Below are positions 45,852 through 55,131 of a DNA stretch of 56,708 nucleotides, piece after piece. A program made the position numbers and the translations under genes. Position 1 is the stretch's first letter. Every line of letters begins with the position of its first letter. This DNA is from Streptomyces sp. ISL-11 (GTDB lineage Bacteria; Actinomycetota; Actinomycetes; Streptomycetales; Streptomycetaceae), in NCBI RefSeq assembly GCF_018614525.1, contig NZ_JAGGOL010000042.1, forward strand, positions 1 through 56,708, given 5' to 3'. The notes beneath the pieces are model-generated. The model worked only from the letters and a program-made list of their open reading frames with translations, was not told the origin of the DNA and searched no databases.

Positions 45852-46817
45852 TCAGATCGCCTGGGCCGAGGCCGCCGCCTCGCGGCGCTCGATCGCCTGC
45901 TGGTGCAGCCGGCCGGCGCGGTACGAGGAGCGGACCAGCGGGCCGGACATGACGCCGGCGTAGCCGATCTCGTCCGCCTCCTGCTTCAGCTCCACGAACT
46001 CCTGCGGCTTCACCCAGCGCTCCACCGGGTGGTGCCGCACGGACGGGCGCAGGTACTGGGTGATGGTGATCAGGTCGCAGCCGGCGCCGTGCAGGTCGCG
46101 CAGGGCCTCACTGATCTCCTCGCGGGTCTCGCCCATGCCGAGGATCAGGTTGGACTTGGTCACCAGGCCGGCCTCGCGGGCCTTGGTGATGACCTCCAGC
46201 GAACGCTCGTAGCGGAAGCCGGGGCGGATCCGCTTGAAGATCCGCGGGACCGTCTCGACGTTGTGCGCGAAGACCTCCGGGCGGGAGGCGAAGACCTCGT
46301 CGAGCAGCGCGGGGACCGCGTTGAAGTCGGGGGCGAGCAGCTCCACCTTGGTGCGGCCGGCCTCGCGCCCGGCGGTCTGGAGGTGGATCTGGCGCACGGT
46401 CTCGGCGTACAGCCAGGCACCGCCGTCCTCCAGGTCGTCACGGGCGACGCCGGTGATGGTGGCGTAGTTCAGGTCCATCGTGACAACGGACTCGCCCACG
46501 CGGCGCGGCTCGTCGCGGTCCAGCGCCTGCGGCTTGCCGGTGTCGATCTGGCAGAAGTCGCAGCGCCGGGTGCACTGGTCGCCGCCGATGAGGAACGTCG
46601 CCTCGCGGTCTTCCCAGCATTCGTAGATGTTGGGACAGCCCGCCTCCTGACAGACGGTGTGCAGGCCCTCGCGCTTCACCAAACCCTGGAGCTCGGTGTA
46701 CTCGGGGCCCATCTTCGCCCGGGTCTTGATCCACTCGGGCTTGCGCTCGATGGGGGTCTGGGCGTTCCGGACCTCCAAGCGCAACATCTTGCGTCCGTCG
46801 GGTGCGACAGCGGACAC
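45852..46817 (-). CDS. lipA: Lipoyl synthase
   Basis: A radical-SAM enzyme of 321 aa that inserts two sulfurs into octanoyl groups on E2 and GcvH proteins. The auxiliary cluster motif is C56-x4-C61-x5-C67 ([12 protein letters not shown]), the radical-SAM motif C82-x3-C86-x2-C89 (CTRRCDFC), and the conserved RSSYRAG is near residue 298. GTG 46817 has AGGGAG seven bases upstream; an ATG 12 codons earlier is less likely. It follows lipB, whose product supplies the octanoyl substrate, and acts on proteins such as the SucB E2 encoded at the right end. Confidence 0.96.
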   Translation of the reverse strand: MSAVAPDGRKMLRLEVRNAQTPIERKPEWIKTRAKMGPEYTELQGLVKREGLHTVCQEAGCPNIYECWEDREATFLIGGDQCTRRCDFCQIDTGKPQALDRDEPRRVGESVVTMDLNYATITGVARDDLEDGGAWLYAETVRQIHLQTAGREAGRTKVELLAPDFNAVPALLDEVFASRPEVFAHNVETVPRIFKRIRPGFRYERSLEVITKAREAGLVTKSNLILGMGETREEISEALRDLHGAGCDLITITQYLRPSVRHHPVERWVKPQEFVELKQEADEIGYAGVMSGPLVRSSYRAGRLHQQAIERREAAASAQAI

Positions 46818-46937
46818 GTCCGGCTCCCTCGACTTCGATTCTTCGGCGAACACCAGGGTACGCCCGTTAATTCGTACGTGTTTACGTTCGGTGGTTACGG
46901 GTTGGACAACCCGCGCCGGGTGGGGCCCATTCCCGGG

Positions 46938-47720
46938 CTACACCGCTCTCGGCAGCGGTTCGGCCGACTCCAGGACCTCCCGCAGGCGCTTCTCCAGCAC
47001 CGGTACGACCTCGGTCACCGGAACCCGCCGGCCCAGTTCGTTGGAGAGGGAGGTCACCCCCGCGTCGCGGATGCCGCACGGCACGATCCGGTCGAACCAG
47101 GTGTTGTCCGGATCACAGTTCAGCGCGAAGCCGTGCATGGTCACGCCCTTGGCGATCCGGATGCCGATGGCGGCGAGCTTGCGGTCCTCGCGGCGCTGGC
47201 CGGCGTTGGACGGGGCGTACTCCGGGCCGTTGAGCCGGGGGTCGAACTCCTCGTCCGTCAGCCGCGGGTCGAAGTCCAGGTTCAGTCCGCCGACCGCCGG
47301 GCGGTCCGCGACGGGGTCGCCCAGCACCCACACGCCGCTGCGGCCCTCGACGCGGGTGGTCTCCAGGCCGAAGTCGGCGCAGGCGAGGATCAGGGCCTCC
47401 TCCAGGCGCCGTACGTGCGCGATCACGTCGACCGGGCGCGGCAGCTTGAGGATCGGATAGCCGACCAGCTGGCCCGGGCCGTGCCAGGTGATCTTCCCGC
47501 CGCGGTCCACGTCGACGACCGGGGTGCCGTCCAGGGGGCGCTCGCTGTCCTCCGTGCGCCGCCCGGCGGTGTAAACCGCCGGGTGCTCCAGCAGCAGGCA
47601 GGTGTCCGGGATCCCGTCCGCGAACCGGTCCGCGTGGACCCGCCGCTGCTCCTGCCATGCCTCCTGATACTCGACGGCGTCCGTCCCGAAGCCCAGGTGG
47701 ACAAAGCGCAGCTCACTCAC
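46938..47720 (-). CDS. lipB: Lipoyl(octanoyl) transferase
   Basis: Transfers octanoate from acyl-carrier protein to lipoyl domains; 260 aa. Conserved parts are [18 protein letters not shown] (residues 73-90), the catalytic Lys181 in [21 protein letters not shown] and Cys215 in [14 protein letters not shown]. Residues about 134-180 form a longer insertion ([20 protein letters not shown]) than in E. coli. GTG start with AGGAG five bases upstream. Probably transcribed with lipA, 120 bases away; a CGGGTTG/CAACCCG inverted repeat lies between (46898-46913). Confidence 0.95.
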   Translation of the reverse strand: MSELRFVHLGFGTDAVEYQEAWQEQRRVHADRFADGIPDTCLLLEHPAVYTAGRRTEDSERPLDGTPVVDVDRGGKITWHGPGQLVGYPILKLPRPVDVIAHVRRLEEALILACADFGLETTRVEGRSGVWVLGDPVADRPAVGGLNLDFDPRLTDEEFDPRLNGPEYAPSNAGQRREDRKLAAIGIRIAKGVTMHGFALNCDPDNTWFDRIVPCGIRDAGVTSLSNELGRRVPVTEVVPVLEKRLREVLESAEPLPRAV

Positions 47721-47987
47721 GGCAGCTCCTCTTCGAACCTATTCGAACCATGTGGTGCACATTCCGGTGCTTCTCGCGCGATTCCCGACCCAGGAGCCGC
47801 GCCTCTGCCACTGTACGGCGGCGCACTGACGTTCCCGCAGGCGGCCGGTCGACTCCTCTGGCCTTCCATGCGTATTTGATCTGTCCTCACACGATCGGAT
47901 GAATGCGGGGCGAAGGGAGCGATCAGGGCGTTGGCCGGCGCTAAATTCACGCCGTTCCAGAACGCGATCAGGGAGACCGGCAGGCTG
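47721..47987. promoter_or_regulatory. Divergent promoter region (lipB / NsdA-like gene)
   Basis: Contains two direct copies of TTCGAACC (47732-47739, 47742-47749) just upstream of lipB. No inverted LexA-type box. Promoters not resolved. Confidence 0.4.
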
Positions 47988-49436
47988 ATGACGGAACGAC
48001 CCCCGCAGCGCATCCCCAACCGTCAGCTAGCCGCGCTCATCGCGGAGGCGGGCTTCTCCAACGCAGGGCTGGCTCGGCGCGTCGATCAGTTAGGGCTGGA
48101 GCACGGCCTCGACCTGCGCTACGACAAGACCTCCGTCACCCGATGGCTGCGCGGGCAGCAGCCGCGCGGCACGACACCGGCGCTGATCGCCGAGGTCTTC
48201 ACCCGGCGGCTCGGCCGGCGGCTGTCCGCGCAGGACCTCGGGCTCGACGCGTGCGCCCCGGTGTACGCCGGGCTGGAATTCGCCGCGTCGCCGGAGGAGG
48301 CCATTGACATCGTCAGCGGGCTCTGGCGCAAGGACTCCGGCAGCCACACCGAGCTGCGGAAGATCGCCTTCACCCCGGCCGGGCTGGTGGTGCCGAGCCG
48401 CGACTGGCTGATCGGCCGGGCCGACGAGCGCGTCGCCCGCGGCGCCGCGCCGCCACCGGCCGAGGGCGGCACCCGTGTGCCCACGCAGGGGCGGGGTCAC
48501 CCGCCGCGGCAGCGGCACGCCGAGCGCGGACCGGGCGGCCGGGTCTCGATGGGCGACATCGCGGCCCTGCGGTCGGTGGGGGAGCTGTTCCGGACGCTCG
48601 ACCACGCGTACGGGGGCGGGCACGCCCGGCAGGCCCTGGTGCGCTATCTGGAGCACGAGGCCGAGCCGATGCTGCGCGGCACCTACGGCGAGTCCACCGG
48701 ACGCCGGCTCTTCGCGGCCGTCGCCGACCTCACCCGGCTCGCCGGCTGGACGTCGTACGACATCACGGCGCACGGCCTGGCCCAGCGCTACTTCGTCCAG
48801 GCGCTGCGGCTGGCCCAGGCCGCGGGGGACCGCTCCTACGGCAGCTACGTCCTGGTCACCATGAGCCGCCAGGCGGTGTACCTCGGGCACGGCCGGGAGG
48901 CGGTGCAGCTGGCCAGGGTGGCCCAGCAGGGCGTGGGCTCCGGTGCGCCGTCGGTGGTGCAGTCGCTGCTCCACGCGGTCGAGGCGCGCGGGCACGGCGT
49001 GCTCGGCGAGGTGCGCGCCTGCTCGGCGTCGCTCGCGCGGGCCGAACGGGCGCTGGAGACCTCGCGGCCGGGCGACGACGTGCCGCACTGGGCCAGGTTC
49101 TTCGACGAGGCCCAGCTGGCGGACGAGTTCGGGCACTGCCACCGCGACCTCCAGCAGTACCGGGCCGCCGCGCAGCACGCGGAGCGCTCCTTGCAGCTGC
49201 GCAGCCAGGCGTACGCCCGCAGCCGGCTCTTCTGCCGGGTGGTGCTGGCCACCGCGCGGCTGGGGCTGGGCGAGCTGGAACAGGCGTGCACCCTGGGGGC
49301 GGAGGCGGCGGCGCAGGCCGCGGAGATGCGGTCGGTGCGGGCGCTGGAGTATGTGCGGGACTTCGAGCGGCGGCTGGAGCCGTATCGCGATGCCGCGGCC
49401 GTACGGGCTTATCGGGAGAAGGTGGCGATGTTGTAG
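47988..49436 (+). CDS. NsdA-like transcriptional regulator
   Basis: A 482-aa soluble regulator with an N-terminal helix-turn-helix (NRQLAALIAEAGFSNAGLARRVDQLG ... DKTSVTRWLRGQQPRG) and a long TPR-like helical C-terminal part (HARQALVRYLEHEAEPMLRG ... QLADEFGHCHRDLQQYRAAAQHAERSL). Resembles the NsdA family, negative regulators of differentiation and antibiotic production in Streptomyces. ATG 47988 is preferred; a TTG at 47931 with GGGAG upstream would add 19 residues. Ligand and targets unknown. Confidence 0.85.
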   Translation: MTERPPQRIPNRQLAALIAEAGFSNAGLARRVDQLGLEHGLDLRYDKTSVTRWLRGQQPRGTTPALIAEVFTRRLGRRLSAQDLGLDACAPVYAGLEFAASPEEAIDIVSGLWRKDSGSHTELRKIAFTPAGLVVPSRDWLIGRADERVARGAAPPPAEGGTRVPTQGRGHPPRQRHAERGPGGRVSMGDIAALRSVGELFRTLDHAYGGGHARQALVRYLEHEAEPMLRGTYGESTGRRLFAAVADLTRLAGWTSYDITAHGLAQRYFVQALRLAQAAGDRSYGSYVLVTMSRQAVYLGHGREAVQLARVAQQGVGSGAPSVVQSLLHAVEARGHGVLGEVRACSASLARAERALETSRPGDDVPHWARFFDEAQLADEFGHCHRDLQQYRAAAQHAERSLQLRSQAYARSRLFCRVVLATARLGLGELEQACTLGAEAAAQAAEMRSVRALEYVRDFERRLEPYRDAAAVRAYREKVAML

Positions 49437-49452
49437 CCGGGTGCGGGTTCAT

Positions 49453-49475
49453 GGTCCGGGGCGCTGCCCCGGACC
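49453..49475 (+). terminator. Terminator hairpin after NsdA-like gene
   Basis: A perfect 10-bp stem GGTCCGGGGC / GCCCCGGACC with loop GCT, 17 bases beyond the stop. Confidence 0.75.
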
Positions 49476-49479
49476 CCGG

Positions 49480-49553
49480 TCCTCAAACTCCCCCCGCTAC
49501 CGCTGGGAGGTGCCCCCCGACGGGCTGATCGGTGGCCGTCCGGCGTTTGAGGG
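49480..49553 (+). repeat. Dispersed intergenic repeat, copy 2 (core only)
   Basis: TCCTCAA (49480-49486) and TTGAGG (49547-49552) bound a core with CTACCGCTGGGAGGTGCCCC and GACGGGCTGAT, as in copy 1 read in reverse. The flank modules are absent. It ends five bases before the stop of the next gene. Confidence 0.8.
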
Positions 49554-49557
49554 CTCG

Positions 49558-50883
49558 TCAGGCCGCCCGCAGTTCCTCCGACTCCTGGGGTGTGCGGACG
49601 CCCAGGTCCCGTAGGACCGCCAGGGCCGCGCGGCGGCCCGAGAAGAGGGCGCCCTGGACCGTGCTCGTGTCCCGGTGGTCACCGCAGACGTAGAGGCCGG
49701 ACAGCAGGCGGACCGGGCGGCGGACGTCGTGCGGGGCGGGCATGGCCGGGACCGCGTCCGGGTCGTGGTGGGCGGACAGCAGGTCCCAGCCGGTCGTGGG
49801 CGTGCCGTAGACGCGGGCGAGCTGGGCGCGCGCCGCGCGGTCGAGCTGGGCGGTGGGCAGTCCCGCCGCCGCGCCCAGCACTGTCGAGGTGATCAGCGCC
49901 CGGCCGCCCGGGGTCCGGGAGGGGTCCACCTCGCTGGCGACCATCGTGTGGGCCACGGGCCCCCGGCGGCCGGCGGCGATGATCAGCGAGGCGTCGCACA
50001 GCGGCGGCTCGGGCGCCGTGTGGTGCAGGACGGTCACCGGGTGGAAGTCCGGCAGCCGCAGCCCGGGGATCAGTTCGGCGGCGGCGCGGGCACCGGTGGC
50101 CACGACCACCGACCGGCAGCGGATCTCACCGTGCCCGGCGGTGCTGACGGACGTCGTGCAGGCCGCCTTGACGTGCACGCCCGTACGGACCGTGCCGGGC
50201 GGCAGCAGGGCCGCCAGCAGCTCCGGGACCGTATCGGCGCCGCCGGCCGGCAGGCAGAGGCGGCCGCGGGCGTAGCCGCGCAGGACGAGGTCGGCGCAGC
50301 GGCTGGAGGTGGTGAGGTCCGGGTCGCACAGCAGTGACGCCAGCAGGGGGCGCAGGAAGCCCTCGACCGTACGGGCGGGCAGGCCGCGCCCGGTGAGGGT
50401 GTCGGCGGTGGGCCGGTCGGGCCGGGCGAGCACCCGGTGGGCCGGCAGGGCGGCCAGGCGGGCCAGTGCCGTGCCCAGGCGTGCCTGGTCGAGGCCGCCG
50501 GGCCGTGGGGCGCGGGCGGCGGTCGCGAAGGCGCGTGCCGTGGTGAACGCGCGCTTGGTGCCGCGCGGCTCCCCCACGCGCTGGTTGCGGCCGTCGGCGT
50601 GGACCAGTACCCCGGGGGAGAAGGGCCGCAGGGTGAGCCCGCCCAGCCCCGGGGTGCGCAGGAGCTCGGGGAAGGCGGTGTTGAGCAGCTGTGCCGTGCG
50701 GTCGAGCCGGAAGCCGTCGATCCGGTCGGTGGTCATCCGGCCCCCGACGTAAGGGGCGGCCTCCAGGACGGTGACCGTTACCCCGGCGGCGGTGAGCCGG
50801 TGTGCCGCCGAGAGGCCGGCGAGGCCGGCTCCCACGATGACGACGTCGGTCTCGTGTGCGGTCTCGCGTGCGCTGCTGAGCAC
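49558..50883 (-). CDS. FAD-dependent amine oxidase / phytoene-desaturase-like protein
   Basis: A 441-aa flavoprotein. The dinucleotide motif is DVVIVGAGLAGLSAAHRLTAAG (residues 13-34), followed by APYVGGRMTTDRIDGFRLDRTAQLL, and the C-terminal FAD contact is LYVCGDHRDTSTVQGALFSGRRAA. It belongs with protoporphyrinogen oxidase/phytoene dehydrogenase relatives; substrate unknown. GTG 50883 has GGGAGGG four to five bases upstream; 16 more codons upstream are open but unlikely. Confidence 0.87.
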   Translation of the reverse strand: MLSSARETAHETDVVIVGAGLAGLSAAHRLTAAGVTVTVLEAAPYVGGRMTTDRIDGFRLDRTAQLLNTAFPELLRTPGLGGLTLRPFSPGVLVHADGRNQRVGEPRGTKRAFTTARAFATAARAPRPGGLDQARLGTALARLAALPAHRVLARPDRPTADTLTGRGLPARTVEGFLRPLLASLLCDPDLTTSSRCADLVLRGYARGRLCLPAGGADTVPELLAALLPPGTVRTGVHVKAACTTSVSTAGHGEIRCRSVVVATGARAAAELIPGLRLPDFHPVTVLHHTAPEPPLCDASLIIAAGRRGPVAHTMVASEVDPSRTPGGRALITSTVLGAAAGLPTAQLDRAARAQLARVYGTPTTGWDLLSAHHDPDAVPAMPAPHDVRRPVRLLSGLYVCGDHRDTSTVQGALFSGRRAALAVLRDLGVRTPQESEELRAA

Positions 50884-51055
50884 GTGCCCTCCCGGGATCG
50901 GTCCGCTCGCTCTGGGGCCTGATGCCCTCAACGGGCAGCGGCGATGCGCGAATTGACTCGACCGTAGAGAGAAAATCGGTCAATAACAGTCGCGCACGGA
51001 CAGAGCACGGTCGCACGGCGGTCGCACGGGCGGCGGACCGGTGCACGGACGGCGT

Positions 51056-51952
51056 TCACCACGGGTCCGTCAGCGCCGCGCGTACGGCGCTCTCGATGTG
51101 CGGATGGGCGAAGGAGAAGCCGGAGTCCAACAGCCGCCGGGGCACCACGCGCTGGCTGCGCAGCAGATCGGTGGCCACCTCGCCCACGGCGAGGCGGAGC
51201 GCGGGCGCGGGGACGGTCAGGAGCGTCGGCCGGTGCAGTACGCGCCCCATGGCCGCGGTCACCTCGCGGTTGGTGGCCGGATGGGGCGCCGTGAGGTTCA
51301 CCGGGCCGGACGGTCCGTCGGTTTCCAGGAGGTGCCGCAGGGCCGCGACATGGTCGCCGAGGGCGATGAAGCTCCAGTACTGCCGTCCGTCGCCGATCCG
51401 CCCGCCGAGTCCGAGCCGGAAGAGCCGCAACAGCTTGCCCCAGTCCCCGCCGCGGGCCACGACCAGGCCGGTGCGCGCGAGGACGGTCCGTACGCCCGCC
51501 TCGGCCGCGGGAGCCGTCGCCTCCTCCCACTCCTGGCACAGGTCCCCGAGGAAGCCGTCCCCGGGCGGGGCGCCCTCGTCGACCTCCCGGCCGCCGGTGT
51601 CCCCGTAGAGGCCGATGCCGCTCCCGCTGACGAGCACGCGCGGCGGGGTGTCGAGGGAGGCCAGGGCCTCGGCGAGCGCGGCGGTGCCGAGCACCCGGCT
51701 GTCGCGGATGCGCTTCTTGTAGGCGTCGGTCCAGCGGTGGTCGCCCACGCCGGCGCCCGCCAGGTGCACCACGCCCTCGCACCCGGCGATCCCGGCCGCG
51801 TCCACGCGCTGCCGCTCGGGGTCCCAGAACACCTCGCGCGGGCCCCGGGGCGTGCGCCGGACGAGGCGGTACACCTCGTGCCCGTCGGCCCGCAGGGAGT
51901 GGACGAGCGCCGTGCCGATGAGCCCGGTCGAACCGGTGATCGCGATCCGCAT
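51056..51952 (-). CDS. TIGR01777 family NAD(P)-binding protein
   Basis: A 298-aa extended-SDR-like protein (YfcH type). MRIAITGSTGLIGTALVHSLRADGHEV is the nucleotide-binding start, then FWDPERQRVDAAGIAGCEGVVHLAGAGVGDHRWTD and the C-terminal DUF1731 part (VPAPALRLAVGEVATDLLRSQRVVPRRL). Such proteins are predicted nucleotide-sugar epimerases, though none is well characterised. Start ATG 51952; an in-frame start at 52009 is less likely. Confidence 0.9.
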   Translation of the reverse strand: MRIAITGSTGLIGTALVHSLRADGHEVYRLVRRTPRGPREVFWDPERQRVDAAGIAGCEGVVHLAGAGVGDHRWTDAYKKRIRDSRVLGTAALAEALASLDTPPRVLVSGSGIGLYGDTGGREVDEGAPPGDGFLGDLCQEWEEATAPAAEAGVRTVLARTGLVVARGGDWGKLLRLFRLGLGGRIGDGRQYWSFIALGDHVAALRHLLETDGPSGPVNLTAPHPATNREVTAAMGRVLHRPTLLTVPAPALRLAVGEVATDLLRSQRVVPRRLLDSGFSFAHPHIESAVRAALTDPW

Positions 51953-52037
51953 GGCACCCATCCTGCCCCGCGGGCCCGCACCCGACGCGGAATCGGGCCG
52001 GACGGTCACCGGCCGAAGGGCTCCGGCGGTCCGGCGG

Positions 52038-52559
52038 TCACCGGCCGAACCGCTCCCACAGTCTCGGGAACCGCTCCGCCAGCGCCTCCTCGTCCTCCAG
52101 GTCGACCACCGTGCCCTGCGGCTCGCGCGGCGGGTTCGGCAGGCCGAGGTCGGGCGTCTCGGCGCCGGTCATCTGCTCGTACGCCTCGTCCGCCGCGAAG
52201 CCCAGGTCCTCCCCGTCGCCGTCCACCGCGTCGTCGAAGTCCTCCAGGAGGTCGGCGAGGTGGTCCGGGTCGTGCATCGCGCCCTCGAAGACCTCCCGGC
52301 CCTGTCCGATGAGCCAGCAGCGGAAGTAGTCGAAGGTGTCGTCGCCCGCGCCGTTGAGCAGCACGGCGGCGGCGCCCCAGAGATCCCAGAGGTACGCGCG
52401 GTTGTAGCGCGCCTCGAAGTGCCGGGCGAAGTCCACCACGCTGTCGGGGTCGAGCTGCATCAGCGCCTCGACCAGCAGGTCCGCCTGCTCCTCGGCGTCG
52501 CCCTCGGCCGCGTCACGCGTGCTGTCGATGAGGTCCCAGAACTCCGTCTCGTCCATCAC
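52038..52559 (-). CDS. DUF4240 domain protein
   Basis: A 173-aa acidic cytosolic protein: MDETEFWDLIDSTRDAAEGD, QADLLVEALMQLDPDSVVDFARHF and DDTFDYFRCWLIGQGREVFEGAM are the DUF4240 pattern. Function unknown. GTG 52559 is followed by ATG 52556; either may be used. Divergent from the SDR gene. Confidence 0.85.
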   Translation of the reverse strand: MMDETEFWDLIDSTRDAAEGDAEEQADLLVEALMQLDPDSVVDFARHFEARYNRAYLWDLWGAAAVLLNGAGDDTFDYFRCWLIGQGREVFEGAMHDPDHLADLLEDFDDAVDGDGEDLGFAADEAYEQMTGAETPDLGLPNPPREPQGTVVDLEDEEALAERFPRLWERFGR

Positions 52560-52803
52560 GGCACCAGCATCAGGCCAAGCACCTGGCCCCGCACGCGGAG
52601 CGGACCGGATGCGGCCGTCTCGTTACCGGTGCGTCGCCGGAAAGGGATCCCGGCGGATCGGGGGTACCCCGGGGAAGGGGGAAAGAAGGGGCACGACGCC
52701 CGTAAAACCGGACAGGAGGTGTCGGGTTTGGGTGGCAGGGTCACCGGTACCGGATCCGCCGGCGAGACGGATCCGCAGGTGTACGAGCGAAGGGGACGAC
52801 GAC

Positions 52804-53736
52804 GTGGGTGACACACGGAGCGCACTGGCGGGGCGGCTGTCGGGGAAGGTGGCGTTGGTCGCGGGCGCGACGCGTGGCGCGGGCCGGGCCATGGCCGTGG
52901 CGCTGGGGTCCGCTGGCGCGACCGTCTACGCGACGGGCCGCAGCACCCGGGCGCACCGGAGCGAGGTCGGGCGCGGGGAGACGATCGAGGAGACCGCCGA
53001 GCTGGTGACGGCGGCGGGCGGCACGGGCATCGCCGTCCCGACCGACCATCTGGAGCGGGAGCAGGTGAAGGCGCTCGTCGAGCGGATCAGGGCGGAACAG
53101 GGCCGGCTCGACGTGCTCGTCAACGACGTCTGGGGCGGGGACCACCTGATCGAGTTCGACACCAAGGTGTGGGAGGTGGACCTCGACAAGGGCCTGCGCA
53201 TGCTGCGGCTGTCCGTCGACGCCCACGCGATCACCAGCCACTACGCGCTGCCGCTGCTGATCGAGCGGCCCGGGGGGCTGGTGGTGGAGGTGACCGACGG
53301 GACGGCCGAGTTCAACCGGACCTACCGCGGCAACCTCTTCTTCGACCTCGCCAAGAACGCTCCGATCCGGATGGCGCTCGGTCTCTCGGAGGAGCTGAAG
53401 GAGTACGGCGGGACGGCCGTGTCGGTCACCCCCGGCTTCCTGCGCTCGGAGGCGATGCTCGACCACTTCGGGGTCACCGAGGCCACCTGGCGGGACGCGA
53501 TCGAGAAGAGCCCGCACTTCGCGATCGCGGAGTCGCCGGCCTTCATCGGCCAGGGCGTCGCGCACCTGGCCGCCGACCCGGACAAGGCGCGCTTCACGGG
53601 GACGTCCCTCTCCAGCGGCGAGCTGGCCAAGGTCTACCACTTCGAGGACACCGACGGCTCCCGCCCGGACTGCTTCGGCTACTTCCGGGACGTCGTCTTC
53701 GGGGACAAGCGGGCGACGGCGGACGACTACCGGTAG
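52804..53736 (+). CDS. Short-chain dehydrogenase/reductase with Tyr-to-Phe active site
   Basis: A 310-aa SDR-fold protein. The cofactor motif is VAGATRGAGRAMAVALGSAG (residues 19-38), the NNAG equivalent is LVNDVWGGD. At the active site, where relatives I recall read FYDLAK, this protein reads FFDLAK (F180, K184), so the catalytic Tyr of YxxxK is Phe (codon TTC, 53341-53343). It may be inactive as a dehydrogenase or use another residue (Y174 is near). The frame is open upstream, but GTG 52804 has AAGGGGA eight bases before it. Confidence 0.88.
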   Translation: MGDTRSALAGRLSGKVALVAGATRGAGRAMAVALGSAGATVYATGRSTRAHRSEVGRGETIEETAELVTAAGGTGIAVPTDHLEREQVKALVERIRAEQGRLDVLVNDVWGGDHLIEFDTKVWEVDLDKGLRMLRLSVDAHAITSHYALPLLIERPGGLVVEVTDGTAEFNRTYRGNLFFDLAKNAPIRMALGLSEELKEYGGTAVSVTPGFLRSEAMLDHFGVTEATWRDAIEKSPHFAIAESPAFIGQGVAHLAADPDKARFTGTSLSSGELAKVYHFEDTDGSRPDCFGYFRDVVFGDKRATADDYR

Positions 53737-53760
53737 GCGGTGTTCGGCGGATCATGTGAG

Positions 53761-53794
53761 CGGGTGCGGGTGCGGGTGCGGGTGCGGGTGCGGG
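53761..53794 (+). repeat. Hexanucleotide microsatellite (CGGGTG)n
   Basis: Five full CGGGTG copies plus CGGG, just after the SDR gene and next to dispersed repeat copy 3. Prone to slippage. Confidence 0.9.
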
Positions 53795-53795
53795 C

Positions 53796-53915
53796 CGTGT
53801 CGTGCGCACCACCGCTGCGCGGCGGTGTCCTCAAGCCCGTTGGGGGCACCTCCCAGCGGTAGCTGGGGGAGTTTGAGGACGCGCCCGCAGGGCGCCCGCC
53901 GCCGCAGGCGGCAAA
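53796..53915 (+). repeat. Dispersed intergenic repeat, copy 3 (core inverted relative to flanks)
   Basis: Left module ACCACCGCTGCGCGGCGGTG, core between TCCTCAA (53828-53834) and TTGAGGA (53873-53879), right module GCGCCCGCAGGGCGCCCGCC. The two flanks are the reverse complement of those of copy 1, but the core GGGGGCACCTCCCAGCGGTA has the same plus-strand orientation as copy 1, so it is inverted relative to the flanks. Its arms could form a terminator between the convergent SDR and WYL genes. Confidence 0.8.
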
Positions 53916-53959
53916 GTCGGCGGCCGGCGGCCGAAGATCCACCTAGCGCGCCGGCACGG

Positions 53960-54925
53960 CTACGCGTAGAGCGCCGCGCCCCGCGCCGCCGCCCGCGCGA
54001 ACCGCTCGCGCAGCCCGGGCGGCCCGAGCACCTCCGCCTCGGGGCCGAGCGCGAGCAACTGCTCGTACGCCACCTCCAGGGACTCCACGTTCAGCGTGAC
54101 GGTGACGCGGCCGGCCTCGTCGGGGTCCGGCGCGGCCGCCAGGGCCTCGGCGGCGGCCGCGCGGTCCGTCACGTGCGGCAGCCGGCGCACGCCGTCCGGA
54201 GTGAGGCGCAGCTCGGCCCGTTCGCGGAGGATCGAACGGGCGAATTCGGCCGCCCGCTCCTCCCAGAAGGCCGGCAGGTCGAACGCCTCCTCCCGTTCGA
54301 AGCGGTCCTCCCCGGCGGTCACGGCCGCGAAGCGGTCCACGCGGTAGACGCGGAACCGCCCGCCGGTGCGGGCCGCCAGATACCAGACGCCGCCCTTCAG
54401 GACGAGCCCGTACGGTTCCAGCTCGCGCTCGGCCTCCGCGTCGCGGCGTCGGTAGCGGGCCGTGATCCGGAGGTCGTCCCACACCGCGGCGGCGACGGCG
54501 GGCAGCAGTGCGGGCGGGTCGGCGGGCTGCCACCAGCCGGGCGCGTCGAGGTGGAAGCGCTGGGCCGCGCTCGCGGAGGCGTCGCTCAGCTCGGGCAGCA
54601 GGGCCGCGGAGACCTTGAGGCGGGCGGCGGATGCGGCGTCGGCCAGGCCCATCTCGCGCAGGGCGGAGGGGACGCCGGAGAGGAAGAGCGCTTCGGCTTC
54701 CGTACGGCCGAGGCCCGTAAGACGGGTGCGATAGCCGCCGACGAGGCGGTAACCGCCGGAGCGGCCACGGTCGGCGTAGACGGGGACGCCCGCTTCGGAC
54801 AGGGCGAGGACGTCCCGGGCGACCGTGCGCTCCGAGACCTCCAGCCGCCGGGCCAGTTCGGCGCCGGTCATCGACGTCCGGGACTGGAGCAGCAGCATCA
54901 GGGTGATCAGCCGGGCCGCGCGCAT
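53960..54925 (-). CDS. WYL-domain (YafY-type) transcriptional regulator
   Basis: A 321-aa regulator: DeoR-like helix-turn-helix at the start (MTGAELARRLEVSERTVARDVLALSEAGVPVYADRG), then a WYL domain (YGLVLKGGVWYLAARTGGRFRVYRVDRF) that binds nucleotides or nucleic acid in relatives, and a WCX C-terminal part (VTVTLNVESLEVAYEQLLAL). Target unknown; control of nearby genes is possible but not shown. Confidence 0.9.
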   Translation of the reverse strand: MRAARLITLMLLLQSRTSMTGAELARRLEVSERTVARDVLALSEAGVPVYADRGRSGGYRLVGGYRTRLTGLGRTEAEALFLSGVPSALREMGLADAASAARLKVSAALLPELSDASASAAQRFHLDAPGWWQPADPPALLPAVAAAVWDDLRITARYRRRDAEAERELEPYGLVLKGGVWYLAARTGGRFRVYRVDRFAAVTAGEDRFEREEAFDLPAFWEERAAEFARSILRERAELRLTPDGVRRLPHVTDRAAAAEALAAAPDPDEAGRVTVTLNVESLEVAYEQLLALGPEAEVLGPPGLRERFARAAARGAALYA

Positions 54926-55131
54926 GGGTCCATCATGGCCGAAGGCACGGACACCACCGCGGGCGCGTCAGGGTGCGACGACGACAGGACCCGTGCGCCG
55001 GCCAGGGCATGGAAGACGCACGGACTCCTGTTGTCATCCGTGAGCCGCTTCCGGTCGCAGGACAGGGCGGTGCGGACGCGGCTCCGCACCGACGATACGC
55101 CTTTGATCGATGATCGATCAATCCTTCCGGC

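Noticed and set aside
47732..47749. Two TTCGAACC words upstream of lipB considered as a LexA/SOS box
   Set aside because: They are direct, not inverted, repeats; the actinobacterial LexA site needs GAAC-N4-GTTC symmetry.
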